Shown one piece after another: positions 36,421 through 45,459 of a stretch of 64,000 nucleotides of DNA. The stretch is from Roseiarcus sp036513315. Its GTDB lineage: Bacteria; Pseudomonadota; Alphaproteobacteria; Rhizobiales; Beijerinckiaceae. Location: NCBI GenBank assembly GCA_036513315.1, contig DATBZF010000033.1, forward strand, positions 62,001 through 126,000, read 5' to 3'. A program made the position numbers and the translations under genes. Below the pieces are notes generated by a model that saw only the letters and a list, made by a program, of their open reading frames with translations, was not told the origin of the DNA and made no database searches. The stretch's first letter is position 1. Every line of letters begins with the position of its first letter.

Positions 36421-36628
36421 GTTCGCATCCCCATTCAATATGGCGCGGCAAAGCGCAAACCGAAGTTGCGCATGCCCACACTCCCCCGAGGCAGTTTGAC
36501 GGCGCGCAGCTGGGTTGCAAGTTATAACCATTCGCGCGTGCGACCAGCCGGCCGGGCCGGATGGTCCCGGCCCGTTCGGTCCTTTTCGATTCGCATGATA
36601 CGATTCTATCCTCGCGGGAGGAAACGCC

Positions 36629-37786
36629 ATGTTGAGATTTCTGAGATCGATCGGTCTCGTGGCTGTCGCAACGATCTACATGGCGCCGATCGCATTTTGC
36701 GGCGCCGCCGTTGCAGAAGACCGATTGCTCAAAGAAGCCGTTAATTTCACGGGCACGATCGCCTATCTTACGATGAAGGTTCCGGGCTTCATGCTGGTCG
36801 CCGTGCGCAATGATGAAATGGCTTTCGCCGGCTTCGGCGAAATCGCCGACAAGAGCGGCAAGGCGCCCGATGGCGAGACGATGTTTCGCATTGGATCGGT
36901 CAGTAAGGTTTTTTGCGGCGAGGTACTCGCCAGTTTGGTTCTCGATGGCAAAGCGCGTTTCGAAGATCGGTTGCAGGATCGGCTCGGCTACGACGTCACG
37001 CTGCCTGAGAAGAACGGACATCCGATCCGGCTCATCGACCTCGTAACCCAGTCGTCGGGCCTGCCCCGCGAGGTTCCACGCGAGGACGGACCGCCGGATG
37101 ATCCGTTCGGCACAAACACCCGAGACGCTCAGATCGCTGACCTCAGGACCGATCCTCTGCTGTTTCCGCCCGGCGCCGCGGCATTCTACTCAAACTACGG
37201 CTTCGATCTGCTAGGCGCTGCTTTGGCGAATGCAGGCGGAAAGCCTTATGCCGAGCTACTGAAGGAACGTGTTCTCGATCCCGCCGGCATGAAGGACACC
37301 GTCTTCAACCTGCGTCCCGGCGACGAGGCGCGCGCCATGCAGGGGCATAATTTCGACGGATCGCCTATGGTCGCTGCGCATACGCCGACCAGCATCGAAT
37401 GCGCCGGCGGTTTGCACACCACCGCCAATGACATGGCGCGTTGGATGAGATGGCATCTCGATCGCGCCGGAACCGTTGGACGCGATCTGCGCCTCCTCGA
37501 CCACGCCGCCTATCTCTATCGGGACGGGCTCAGCGCCGTCTCCGGGCTGGACGACGCCGGACCGATGGATGCCATGGGCTTGGGCTGGGTGATCAACATG
37601 CCGACCGGCAATCGGCCTTTGATTCTCCAGAAAACTGGCGGCCTGCAAGGTAGTTTCGCCTATCTCGCGATTGCCCCGACGCGCGGCGTGGCGGTCTTTT
37701 TCGTCATGAACGAATTCAGCGCCAGCGGATTCGGCGTCGCCGTGGCCGCGACGAACTCGCTCCTCGCTCAGCTCGCTCCACGCTAA
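36629..37786 (+). CDS. Beta-lactamase-family serine hydrolase (class C/AmpH-like)
   Basis: A 385-residue exported protein (signal peptide about residues 1-29, ending AVAED). The penicillin-binding fold is shown by SVSK near residue 90 (SxxK nucleophile), FYSNYGFDLLG near residue 189 (YxN) and KTGGLQGS near residue 337 (KTG). These fit AmpH-type carboxypeptidase/endopeptidases, esterases or class C beta-lactamases; motifs alone do not decide between them. The divergent neighbour is also an envelope hydrolase. Confidence 0.88.
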   Translation: MLRFLRSIGLVAVATIYMAPIAFCGAAVAEDRLLKEAVNFTGTIAYLTMKVPGFMLVAVRNDEMAFAGFGEIADKSGKAPDGETMFRIGSVSKVFCGEVLASLVLDGKARFEDRLQDRLGYDVTLPEKNGHPIRLIDLVTQSSGLPREVPREDGPPDDPFGTNTRDAQIADLRTDPLLFPPGAAAFYSNYGFDLLGAALANAGGKPYAELLKERVLDPAGMKDTVFNLRPGDEARAMQGHNFDGSPMVAAHTPTSIECAGGLHTTANDMARWMRWHLDRAGTVGRDLRLLDHAAYLYRDGLSAVSGLDDAGPMDAMGLGWVINMPTGNRPLILQKTGGLQGSFAYLAIAPTRGVAVFFVMNEFSASGFGVAVAATNSLLAQLAPR

Positions 37787-38378
37787 AAGCCGTTCGGGCC
37801 CCTACGGCCCCGTCGGGTCGAAGCATATTTGCGCCGGTCGCGCGGCCTGCCCGCTAGTCCCCGGCCCCAATTCCGCGCGTTTCACGGCGCGCCACGCTTT
37901 TCCCTTCCAGCTCTTACCCGAGTTCGGACGGAGGTTCCATAAGGCTCCTGATCCGAATCGACAGACAGACAGCAGCGGCCGGTTGGCCACTTCGCGCCCA
38001 TAGCGGCCGGTCCCGGCCAACGCGACGGCTTTCGAGAGCGGACGCGTATTAGGGACGCCTGTGCCCGACGCGGACGGTAAGCCACCATAAGGGCGCTAAG
38101 CTCGCGGCGGCCTGCGGGCGAATGCGGCGCCTTTCGAAAACAGATTCGTGCCGGCGGAAGCAGTTGGGGCGGACAAGGCTTACGAGGCTGGCGTAGGCAG
38201 CGCGTCTCGCCCAGGGTGTGCCCGCCACTGCTGCGGGTTCGGTCTGGTCGGGTCAACCACGAGTCCGGAGGCGCGAGACAGTGGGGCCGCCATCTGATAC
38301 CACTTTGTCAAAATACGAGATCCCATTTGCAGAGTTTAGGACTTCAACAGTCCTCGCTTTGGGGAAGCGGAGCCGCGC
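37787..38378. other. 592-bp intergenic region without a supported gene
   Basis: The gap between the beta-lactamase-fold gene and the cyclase gene. Short frames here lack ribosome sites and family features. Around 37974-38030 it contains a local repeat of GCGGCCGGT with intervening TTGGCC/GGCCAA palindromes. AT-richer sequence at 38300-38350, just upstream of the cyclase ATG, is the likeliest promoter area. Nothing else recognisable. Confidence 0.4.
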
Positions 38379-41300
38379 ATGTCATCCATCGAGGATTGGC
38401 TGAACGGCGTCGGTTTGGGCAAATACTGCAAGGTCTTTACCGAAAACGACGTCGATCTTCGCGCCTTACCTCACCTAAACAGCGACGATTTGCAGGCCCT
38501 CGGCGTTTCGCTCGGTCACAGGAAGATAATGCTGGCAGCGATTGCAGCGTTGCGAGCAAGCGAGGTCCCGAAGGTCGGCGAGAAGCCGGACCCGATGATT
38601 TCGGGGGATGGCCGGCGTCCGACAACGAGTGCGGAGCTTGGCCCGGAACTCAGGCTGATAAGCGTTCTTTTCTGCGACATGGTCGAGTCGACGGACATGT
38701 CGGCCCGGTTCAATGCAGAGGACATGCACGATTTGATCACTCTGTACCAAGAGGGCGTTGCCAACTCCATAGAGCAGTTCGGGGGATATGTCGCGAAGTT
38801 CATGGGCGATGGAGTGCTTGCCTACTTTGGCTGGCCGGAAGCTTACGAAGACCATGCTGAGCGCGCGATCCGAGCGGGGCTCAAGGCTGTCGAGCGGGTC
38901 AGTAGCCTCAAGACGCCCGCTGGCGCACCACTTCGATCGCGTGTCGGAATTGCGAGCGGTCGTGTCGTAGTTGGCGATCTTGTCGGGGGCGGCGTGCTCG
39001 ACCGCGGTCAGGTGGCAGGCGAAACTCCAAATCTTGCGGCACGTCTACAAAGCATTGCGGATCCGGGCGAGATTTTGATCGCAGACAACACGCGTCGCAT
39101 GGCGGGAAACGCTTTCGAAATCCAAGCGCTCGGCGCCCGCGACCTAAAGGGATTTCCCCTTCCAATACTATCGTTCCGCGTTGTGCGCGAACATGATTTC
39201 GACAGCCGCTTCGACGCGATGCGCGGCAAGTCTCTCTCGCAATTCGTCGGTCGAAACAGCGAAATCGGTATTCTTCTCGACAGGTGGGAACTCGCAAAGA
39301 GCAGTCAAGGCCAGGCCGTTTTCGTGGGCGGCGAAGCCGGTATCGGTAAGTCGCGGCTCCTGGAAGCGCTGATTGAGCGCGTGCGCAGCGAGTCGCAGGA
39401 ACTCATTCGCCTGCAGTGTTCGCCTTATCATACAACGTCCGCCTTCTATCCGGTTATCCAACGGCTCACCCGCGCTTTTGGCCTCGCGGGAGGTCACACT
39501 GAGGCGACCCGGGTCGAGAGATTTGAACGCTTGCTGGCGCAATATGGAGAAAACCCGGCCGACGTCGGTCCTGTATACGCCGAATTACTTACTCTCAGCT
39601 TAGAAGGTCGCTATAAACTCCCCGATCTGCCTGCCCAACAGCGCAAAGAACTAATGTTGCGCACGCTCGCAGATCGAATCTTCCTTGCCGCGAACAAGGC
39701 CCCGGTGCTTCTTGTCGTCGAAGATGCGCATTGGATAGACCCCTCGACGAGCGAACTGCTGCGCGACATCGTTCTTAGATTCCACCGAGCTCCTATTTAT
39801 CTGCTGGTGACCCATCGGCCCGAGTGGTCAGCAGATTGGGCGCAAGGTCATTCACAGGTGACGTCTGTTGCCGTCGGACGCCTGACTAACCAGCAGATGC
39901 GCGTGTTCATTCGATCTCTACTGGGGGACGTCTCCGATCGACTCGTCGAGCGCATCGTCGATCGTACCGATGGAGTGCCCCTTTTCGTTGAAGAGCTGAC
40001 ACGATCGATTGTGGAAGGCGGAATCGGAGTACCAGAGAACGTTGATATTCCCGACAGCTTGCAAGGCTTGCTCCTGGAGAGGCTTGATCGGCTGCCCGGG
40101 TCGTCAAAAGAAGTCGCGCAGATCGCGTCGGTCATCGGGCGCGAATTCGACAAAGACCTGCTGGCGCAAGTCTCCCGCTTGGAGGCGCCGGCACTTGAAG
40201 AGGCACTGCGTCACCTTATTTCGGTCCAACTGATGGTAAGGAGCGGCCTGTCGCAGCAGTCGCTCGTTTTCCGTCATGCCTTGATTCAAGATGCCGTCTA
40301 CCAATCTCTGCTGACCCGCAAGCGCCTGCAGTTTCACCACGAAATCGCTGAAGCGATCGTAGAGTCGCATCCGAACGTCGCCGTCACCCAGCCGGAATTG
40401 GTTGCACGGCATTTCGCAGAGAGTCGGTCGAGCAATCTCGCGCTGCCCTATTGGAAAAAAGCAGGAGAGAGGGCGCTTTCGCGTTCGGCCAACTACGAAG
40501 CGACGGATCATTTCTCGAATGCGCTCGCAGCGGCCGAGGGGCTGGCGGATGGGTCCGCACGGACCATCGAGGTGCGTGCGGTGCGACTGCGACTTGCCGA
40601 GGCTCTCACAGAAGCTGGGCGCTTTAGGGCCGCCATCGACCATTACCGGGCCGTCGCCGAGCAGGCACGGGCCGTGGATGACACAGATAGCATCATCCGA
40701 GTCGCTATCGGCTATGATACTGCGCAGTTTCTTCTCGGCATGCCAGCCGATGAATCTGTCGCTCGCCTTACCGAGGCTGAGGCAAAACTCAGCGGCGAGG
40801 ACGAACAGCGGCGTTGCCTGATCTTGTCTCGACTGACTCGCTCGCTCCTACTTGTGGGCGAAAAGGACAAGAGTGAGAGCCTAGAGAGGGAGGCGACTGA
40901 GCTCGCGCAGCGAACAGGTGATCGCTCGTCCCTGTTCAATATTTTCGCCAACCGCTTCCTGCTGTCGCGACAGGTTACGTCCGTGGCCGAAGTACAATTC
41001 CGATTGGCGGAGGCGGCGCAACTGGTCGAGCTTTCGCAAACCGTCGGCGATGACGAGATGAAGACGCGGGGGCTGTCAATTCATGCCTATGTCTCGGCAG
41101 AACTCGGCGATCGCGCCGGCGCGGATCAATCGCTCGCTGCGTTGATAGGGCTTGGCGAGATCCGCCAGCGGCTCAACATACAATGGGTCTCACGCCATTT
41201 GTCGGCAATGATGGCGATTGTTGAGGGAAAATTTGCGGACGCAGAAAGGTTTGCCGGGGAGGGTCTGAGGCTGGGGCGTTTGACGCTCGGCGACCAGGTC

Positions 41301-41933
41301 GAAGGTGTCTATGGCATTCAAATGTTCTCAATCCGCCGCGAGCAAGGACGGCTCGCCGAGGTGGCGCCTGTCATCAAACGTCTGATTGACGAAACTCCAA
41401 ACGAAAAGGCGTGGCTCCCGGGATTTACGCTGATCGCGGCCGAACTCGGCTTCGCAACCTCGGCGCGGCGGCGCTTGCGTGAGCTTGCCGAAGCCGGGTT
41501 CGAGATGCCAGCGGATGCTAGGCGCAGCGCTTCGCTCTCCTATGTCGCTGAAGCTGCGACGCTGCTTGATGATCAAGAGGCCGCCGCCACACTCTACGAA
41601 CTACTGTCGGCCTACAGCCTAATGACGATTACTACGGGAATCGTCACGGTGTGCTATGGTGCCGCGAGCAGGTATCTAGGCATGTTGGCCGCGACGCTTG
41701 GCGATTTCGATAGGTCAGAAGCACATTTCGAGCACGCCCTTGGGATGAACACAGGGTTTCGGGGCCGACCGTGGCTCGCCCATACCCAGGCGCAATATGC
41801 AATATTGCTCAGACGGCGTGCTAGAAGAGGCGATAGCCAACGCGCCGAGACGCTTTCAAATGAAGCTTGGAAAATCGCCTCCGAGCTTGATATGGTTCTT
41901 CTTAAGCGTAGACTGCAGTCAGAAATTCAGTGA
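38379..41933 (+). CDS. SAM domain-class III nucleotidyl cyclase-AAA ATPase-TPR signalling protein
   Basis: An 1184-residue multidomain protein. Residues 1-60: SAM-type domain (MSSIEDWLNGVGLGKYCKVF). Residues about 90-270: class III adenylate/guanylate cyclase, with metal-binding Asp residues in FCDMVEST and FMGDGVLAYFG and the transition-state Asn/Arg in NLAARLQ. Residues about 288-600: AAA/STAND-like ATPase, with Walker A GEAGIGKS and Walker B VLLVVEDAHWID. The remainder is helical and TPR-like. It is probably a cytoplasmic sensor making a cyclic nucleotide. Codon and base use are visibly less GC-biased than in the core genes, suggesting transfer. DUF4242 follows after 27 bp. Confidence 0.93.
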   Translation: MSSIEDWLNGVGLGKYCKVFTENDVDLRALPHLNSDDLQALGVSLGHRKIMLAAIAALRASEVPKVGEKPDPMISGDGRRPTTSAELGPELRLISVLFCDMVESTDMSARFNAEDMHDLITLYQEGVANSIEQFGGYVAKFMGDGVLAYFGWPEAYEDHAERAIRAGLKAVERVSSLKTPAGAPLRSRVGIASGRVVVGDLVGGGVLDRGQVAGETPNLAARLQSIADPGEILIADNTRRMAGNAFEIQALGARDLKGFPLPILSFRVVREHDFDSRFDAMRGKSLSQFVGRNSEIGILLDRWELAKSSQGQAVFVGGEAGIGKSRLLEALIERVRSESQELIRLQCSPYHTTSAFYPVIQRLTRAFGLAGGHTEATRVERFERLLAQYGENPADVGPVYAELLTLSLEGRYKLPDLPAQQRKELMLRTLADRIFLAANKAPVLLVVEDAHWIDPSTSELLRDIVLRFHRAPIYLLVTHRPEWSADWAQGHSQVTSVAVGRLTNQQMRVFIRSLLGDVSDRLVERIVDRTDGVPLFVEELTRSIVEGGIGVPENVDIPDSLQGLLLERLDRLPGSSKEVAQIASVIGREFDKDLLAQVSRLEAPALEEALRHLISVQLMVRSGLSQQSLVFRHALIQDAVYQSLLTRKRLQFHHEIAEAIVESHPNVAVTQPELVARHFAESRSSNLALPYWKKAGERALSRSANYEATDHFSNALAAAEGLADGSARTIEVRAVRLRLAEALTEAGRFRAAIDHYRAVAEQARAVDDTDSIIRVAIGYDTAQFLLGMPADESVARLTEAEAKLSGEDEQRRCLILSRLTRSLLLVGEKDKSESLEREATELAQRTGDRSSLFNIFANRFLLSRQVTSVAEVQFRLAEAAQLVELSQTVGDDEMKTRGLSIHAYVSAELGDRAGADQSLAALIGLGEIRQRLNIQWVSRHLSAMMAIVEGKFADAERFAGEGLRLGRLTLGDQVEGVYGIQMFSIRREQGRLAEVAPVIKRLIDETPNEKAWLPGFTLIAAELGFATSARRRLRELAEAGFEMPADARRSASLSYVAEAATLLDDQEAAATLYELLSAYSLMTITTGIVTVCYGAASRYLGMLAATLGDFDRSEAHFEHALGMNTGFRGRPWLAHTQAQYAILLRRRARRGDSQRAETLSNEAWKIASELDMVLLKRRLQSEIQ

Positions 41934-41960
41934 GGTTGGCCTGCACTCGGAGGTAGCATC

Positions 41961-42221
41961 ATGCCGCGCTACATCATAGAACGCGACTTCGCCGCGCAGC
42001 TCGATTTAACGAAAGATGACTGTGACGGTATCAAGAAGATCAATGGGGAAGAGGGCATAGATTGGATTTTTTCCTTCCTCAGCGCAGACAAGAAGAAGAC
42101 CTATTGCCTATATGAAGCCCCGAACCCTGAAGCCATTCGCTCTGCAGCCCGCCGTCTAAATATCCCGGCGGACAACATAATTGAGATCGGAGGAGAGCTG
42201 AGTCCTACGATGTTCAACTAG
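41961..42221 (+). CDS. DUF4242 (SCO4226-type nickel-binding) protein
   Basis: An 86-residue small alpha/beta protein starting MPRYIIERDFAAQLDLT, with CLYEAPNPEAIRSAARRLNIPADNI typical of DUF4242. A Streptomyces relative was described as nickel-binding, but the metal role here is inference. Base use matches the upstream cyclase gene rather than the core genes, and the two probably share a transcript. Its stop overlaps, head to head, the stop of a doubtful minus-strand frame. Confidence 0.83.
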   Translation: MPRYIIERDFAAQLDLTKDDCDGIKKINGEEGIDWIFSFLSADKKKTYCLYEAPNPEAIRSAARRLNIPADNIIEIGGELSPTMFN

Positions 42222-42526
42222 ACCAACTCTACGTCGAGTAAGCTTGGTTCGCCAGACACACCTTTAGCTGTTGGGTCATTCCGCAAATATGCACCGCCGC
42301 TGAGGCTGCTGCGACGGGTAATTACTTTGGCGTCAGCGTCCTGGGAACTTTTGCCGAATAGCGACCAAATTTGTACGCCCTGAGCATCAGTCGCCTCGAA
42401 CAATTCCTTCACTCCAGCGACACTCCTCGTTTCTAGAACACCTTGGAACGCGCAAGCGACCGGGACTGGGCGGGCGACCGCTTTCGCTTCCCATCGCCTC
42501 AAAGCCGCCAGTCCGCTTGCTGCCAT
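42218..42526 (-). CDS. Doubtful hypothetical protein
   Basis: A 102-residue frame in the 420-bp gap before trpF, ending tail-to-tail with the DUF4242 gene. The C-terminal half (ELFEATDAQGVQIWSLFGKSS and onwards) is not strongly biased in composition and could be real, but no family is recognised and no clear ribosome site precedes the ATG. It may be a remnant of a longer gene. The rest of the gap contains only the trpF ribosome site. Confidence 0.25.
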   Translation of the reverse strand: MAASGLAALRRWEAKAVARPVPVACAFQGVLETRSVAGVKELFEATDAQGVQIWSLFGKSSQDADAKVITRRSSLSGGAYLRNDPTAKGVSGEPSLLDVELV

Positions 42527-42643
42527 CTCCGGTCGTCGCGAGAGCAAAACTTGCCAGTCGCACGACCATCATCCGACCGCAGATTCAAACTGGACACAGC
42601 CTCCGCCTTTGACAAGCCGCGCGGATTGGCGGAAAGGAGCGCC

Positions 42644-43348
42644 ATGTCCGGGACAGTCAAAATCTGCGGCCTCTCGACCGCGCCGACCCTCGACGCCGCG
42701 CTTGACGCGGGCGCGGATATGGTTGGCTTCGTGTTTTTCGAGAAGAGTCCGCGCCATCTCCAGCTCGATCAGGCGAAGACGCTGACCGCGCGCGTCGATG
42801 GGCGGGCGCGGATCGCCGTGCTGACGGTCGATGCTTCAAACGAGGCTTTGCGCGCCATTATCGACGCCGCCCAGCCGGACTTTCTGCAATTGCACGGCCG
42901 CGAGACGCCGGCGCGCGTCGCCGATCTCAAGCGTCTGTTCAGCCTGCCGGTGATCAAGGCGATCGGCATCAGCGGCGCTGGCGATCTGGCCGCCGCCGCA
43001 TCTTACGCGGATGTCGCCGATCGCCTGTTGTTCGACGCCAAGGCGCCCAAAGACGCGCGCCATCCAGGCGGCAATGGCGTGGTCTTTGATTGGCGGCTGC
43101 TCGCCGGGCTCGATCCGCGCCAGCCCTGGCTTTTGTCGGGCGGCCTTGAGCCGGGCAATGTCGCCGAGGCGATCGCCGTCACCGGCGCCCGCGGCGTCGA
43201 TGTGTCCTCGGGCGTCGAAAGCGCGCCGGGACAGAAAGACATCGCCAGGATCAAGGCCTTTATCGCCGAGGCGCGCGCCGCGTTCGCGCGGGCGGACGCC
43301 GGCCAGCAAGCCGCGCATGCCGAGGCGCGGCCGGGGAGAGTCGCGTGA
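42644..43348 (+). CDS. trpF: Phosphoribosylanthranilate isomerase
   Basis: A 234-residue TrpF (third step of tryptophan synthesis, PRA to CdRP). The TIM-barrel motifs are SGTVKICGLS (catalytic Cys), ADMVGFVFFEKSPRHL, FLQLHGRETP, and at the end LSGGLEPGNVAEAI and GVDVSSGVES (phosphate binding). GGAAAGGAGC directly upstream fixes the ATG; a longer frame is ignored. Its stop overlaps the trpB GTG by four bases. The C-terminus has an extra Ala-rich tail of about 25 residues. Confidence 0.96.
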   Translation: MSGTVKICGLSTAPTLDAALDAGADMVGFVFFEKSPRHLQLDQAKTLTARVDGRARIAVLTVDASNEALRAIIDAAQPDFLQLHGRETPARVADLKRLFSLPVIKAIGISGAGDLAAAASYADVADRLLFDAKAPKDARHPGGNGVVFDWRLLAGLDPRQPWLLSGGLEPGNVAEAIAVTGARGVDVSSGVESAPGQKDIARIKAFIAEARAAFARADAGQQAAHAEARPGRVA

Positions 43349-44565
43349 GCAAGTTCGACAAGAAGAATTCCTTCCGCAACGGCCCCGACGAGCGCGGCCA
43401 TTTCGGCATATTCGGCGGCCGTTTCGTCGCCGAGACGCTGATGCCGCTGGTGCTGTCGCTGGAGGAAGCCTATGAGGCGGCCAAGGCCGATCCCACCTAT
43501 CAGGCCGAGCTCGATCACTTCCTGAAACATTATGCGGGACGCCCGAGCCCGCTCTATCACGCCGAACGGCTGAGCGAAAAGCTCGGCGGCGCCAAAATCT
43601 ATTTCAAGCGCGAAGAGCTCAACCATACCGGCTCGCACAAGATCAACAATGTGATGGGCCAGATCCTGCTCGCCCGCCGGATGGGCAAGAAGCGCATCAT
43701 TGCCGAGACTGGGGCTGGCCAGCATGGCGTCGCCACCGCCACCGCCTGCGCGCGCTTCGGGCTCGAATGCATCGTCTATATGGGCGCCGTCGACGTCGAG
43801 CGGCAGAAGCCCAATGTTTTCCGCATGAAGATGCTCGGCGCCGAAGTGCGCCCCGTCCAGTCGGGCGCGCGCACGCTGAAAGACGCGATGAACGAGGCGC
43901 TGCGCGACTGGGTCACCAATGTCGCCGACACGTTCTATTGCATCGGCACCGCGGCGGGCCCGCATCCCTATCCCGCCATGGTGCGCGATTTCCAGAGCGT
44001 CATCGGCAATGAGACGCGCGAGCAGATGATGGCGGCGGAAGGGCGGCTGCCCGATAGCCTGATCGCCTGTATCGGCGGCGGCTCCAATGCGATCGGCCTG
44101 TTTCACCCCTTCCTCGACGACCCGAGCGTCGAAATCTATGGCGTCGAGGCGGCCGGCCACGGCCTCGACGTGCCCGACGGACACGCCGCCTCGCTATCGG
44201 GCGGGCGCCCCGGCGTGCTGCATGGCAACCGCACCTATCTCCTGATGAACGAGGACGGCCAGATCAACGAAGGCCATTCGATCTCGGCCGGCCTCGATTA
44301 TCCCGGCATCGGCCCCGAACATTCCTGGCTCAAGGAAACCGGCCGCGCGACCTATATTTCCGCGACTGACAAGGAAGCGCTCGCCGCCTTCCAGCTCTGC
44401 AGCCAACTCGAAGGCATCATCCCCGCTCTGGAGCCCGCCCATGCGATCGCCGGCGCGATGCGCCTGGCGCCGGACAAGCCGCGTGACCATCTGATGGTGC
44501 TGAATCTGTCGGGGCGCGGCGACAAGGATATTTTCACTGTGGCGGATCATCTCGGCGGGATGTGA
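43345..44565 (+). CDS. trpB: Tryptophan synthase beta chain
   Basis: A 406-residue PLP enzyme that joins indole and serine to form tryptophan. PLP Lys is in NHTGSHKINN near residue 98, the substrate loop ETGAGQHGVATA near residue 120, and the phosphate cup GGGSNAIG near residue 245. It starts at GTG overlapping trpF. In most relatives trpA follows at once; here the next plus-strand bases lead into a TetR-regulated block and trpA is not in the window. Confidence 0.98.
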   Translation: MSKFDKKNSFRNGPDERGHFGIFGGRFVAETLMPLVLSLEEAYEAAKADPTYQAELDHFLKHYAGRPSPLYHAERLSEKLGGAKIYFKREELNHTGSHKINNVMGQILLARRMGKKRIIAETGAGQHGVATATACARFGLECIVYMGAVDVERQKPNVFRMKMLGAEVRPVQSGARTLKDAMNEALRDWVTNVADTFYCIGTAAGPHPYPAMVRDFQSVIGNETREQMMAAEGRLPDSLIACIGGGSNAIGLFHPFLDDPSVEIYGVEAAGHGLDVPDGHAASLSGGRPGVLHGNRTYLLMNEDGQINEGHSISAGLDYPGIGPEHSWLKETGRATYISATDKEALAAFQLCSQLEGIIPALEPAHAIAGAMRLAPDKPRDHLMVLNLSGRGDKDIFTVADHLGGM

Positions 44566-44708
44566 ACCGGAGCGCGTTTCGCTTGCATCTTCTATCTGGC
44601 GACCGTCGCGGCGATAGTTGGACAGATGTTGTAACCCCGCCCGGTCCGGGTCTCACGTTTTCAGAGCCAGGACGAGGCGGATTCGGCGCCGCGCTCCAAC
44701 CCGCGGCC

Positions 44709-45347
44709 TCACCGCTCCCCCCTGCCCGTGCGATGCGCGACATAGAGGCGGATCGTCTCGCGCGCCTCGGCGACGAGGCGGCGGCCTTCACCCTCCTCCT
44801 CCTCCTCGGCGAGCCCGGGAACGGCTTTCAGCACGTGTAGAATCATGATGGCCATCGTCTCGGCTTTGGCTCTGCGCAGGCCGGGATTGGCGGCGCGCAG
44901 GATTGTCTCGATCCGCCGCAGCATGGCGTTGCGCAGCGCCGCGCGTTCGCCGGCAAGATCGCCGCGCGCGTCGATCAGCGCGACCACGACGGCGCGATGC
45001 GCGCGAAATTCCAGCATCAGATCGACAAGCGCATCGGCGACGCCGCCCGCCGACAGCGACGCCGCGCGGGCGGCGATTTGATCGAGCGCCCGACCGGTCC
45101 GCGCGCTGTAATCGGCGAGCAAGGCGTCGGCCAGCGCCTCCTTGGAAGGGAAGAATTGGTAAAGGGAGCCGATCGCGGCGCCCGCCCGCGCAGCGATCTC
45201 GGTCATCGTCGCGCCGCCATAGCCCTTCTCGGCGAAGAGCGCGGCGCCAGCGTCGAGCAGCGCGGCGACGCGCAGCTTGCCGCGCTCGCGCTGCGGTTCG
45301 CGCGCGAGCGCTGGCGCCGGGATTGACTTTTGTGAGGACATCCTCAT
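44709..45347 (-). CDS. TetR-family transcriptional repressor
   Basis: A 212-residue regulator. The helix-turn-helix is MTEIAARAGAAIGSLYQFFPSKEALADALL (about residues 47-76); the rest is an all-helical ligand/dimer domain with an acidic EEEEEGEG loop. Start at MRMSS; a second ATG two codons in is equally possible, and neither has a clear ribosome site. Both lie inside the first of two palindromic operators, so it most likely represses itself and the divergent isochorismatase-AbrB pair. The effector is unknown. Confidence 0.9.
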   Translation of the reverse strand: MRMSSQKSIPAPALAREPQRERGKLRVAALLDAGAALFAEKGYGGATMTEIAARAGAAIGSLYQFFPSKEALADALLADYSARTGRALDQIAARAASLSAGGVADALVDLMLEFRAHRAVVVALIDARGDLAGERAALRNAMLRRIETILRAANPGLRRAKAETMAIMILHVLKAVPGLAEEEEEGEGRRLVAEARETIRLYVAHRTGRGER

Positions 45348-45352
45348 ATATC
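45323..45352 (+). promoter_or_regulatory. Promoter for the isochorismatase-AbrB pair
   Basis: TTGACT (45323-45328), 18 bp, TATATC (45347-45352), reading away from the TetR gene. The spacer contains operator O1 entirely, so repressor binding would block RNA polymerase directly. Confidence 0.6.
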
Positions 45353-45372
45353 CATTTGTGAGGCTGTCCTCA
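45333..45372. promoter_or_regulatory. Tandem TetR operators O1 and O2
   Basis: O1 TGAGGACATCCTCA (45333-45346) is a perfect inverted repeat around two central bases. O2 TGAGGCTGTCCTCA (45359-45372) differs by one arm base. Each is preceded by TTGTG or TTTTGTG and followed by TATA, and their centres are 26 bp apart. O1 overlaps the TetR start codon. Confidence 0.7.
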
Positions 45373-45459
45373 TATACACATTCCCTCGTCGCAATTCATC
45401 CCCCATCGCCCAACGCGGCGACGGGCGGTCACGCGACGCCTTTCGCGAAAGACGCAGAC

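Noticed and set aside
37882..38256. 124-codon minus-strand frame before the cyclase gene
   Set aside because: Arg/Pro/Ser-rich, no ribosome site or family; looks like chance in a GC-rich gap.
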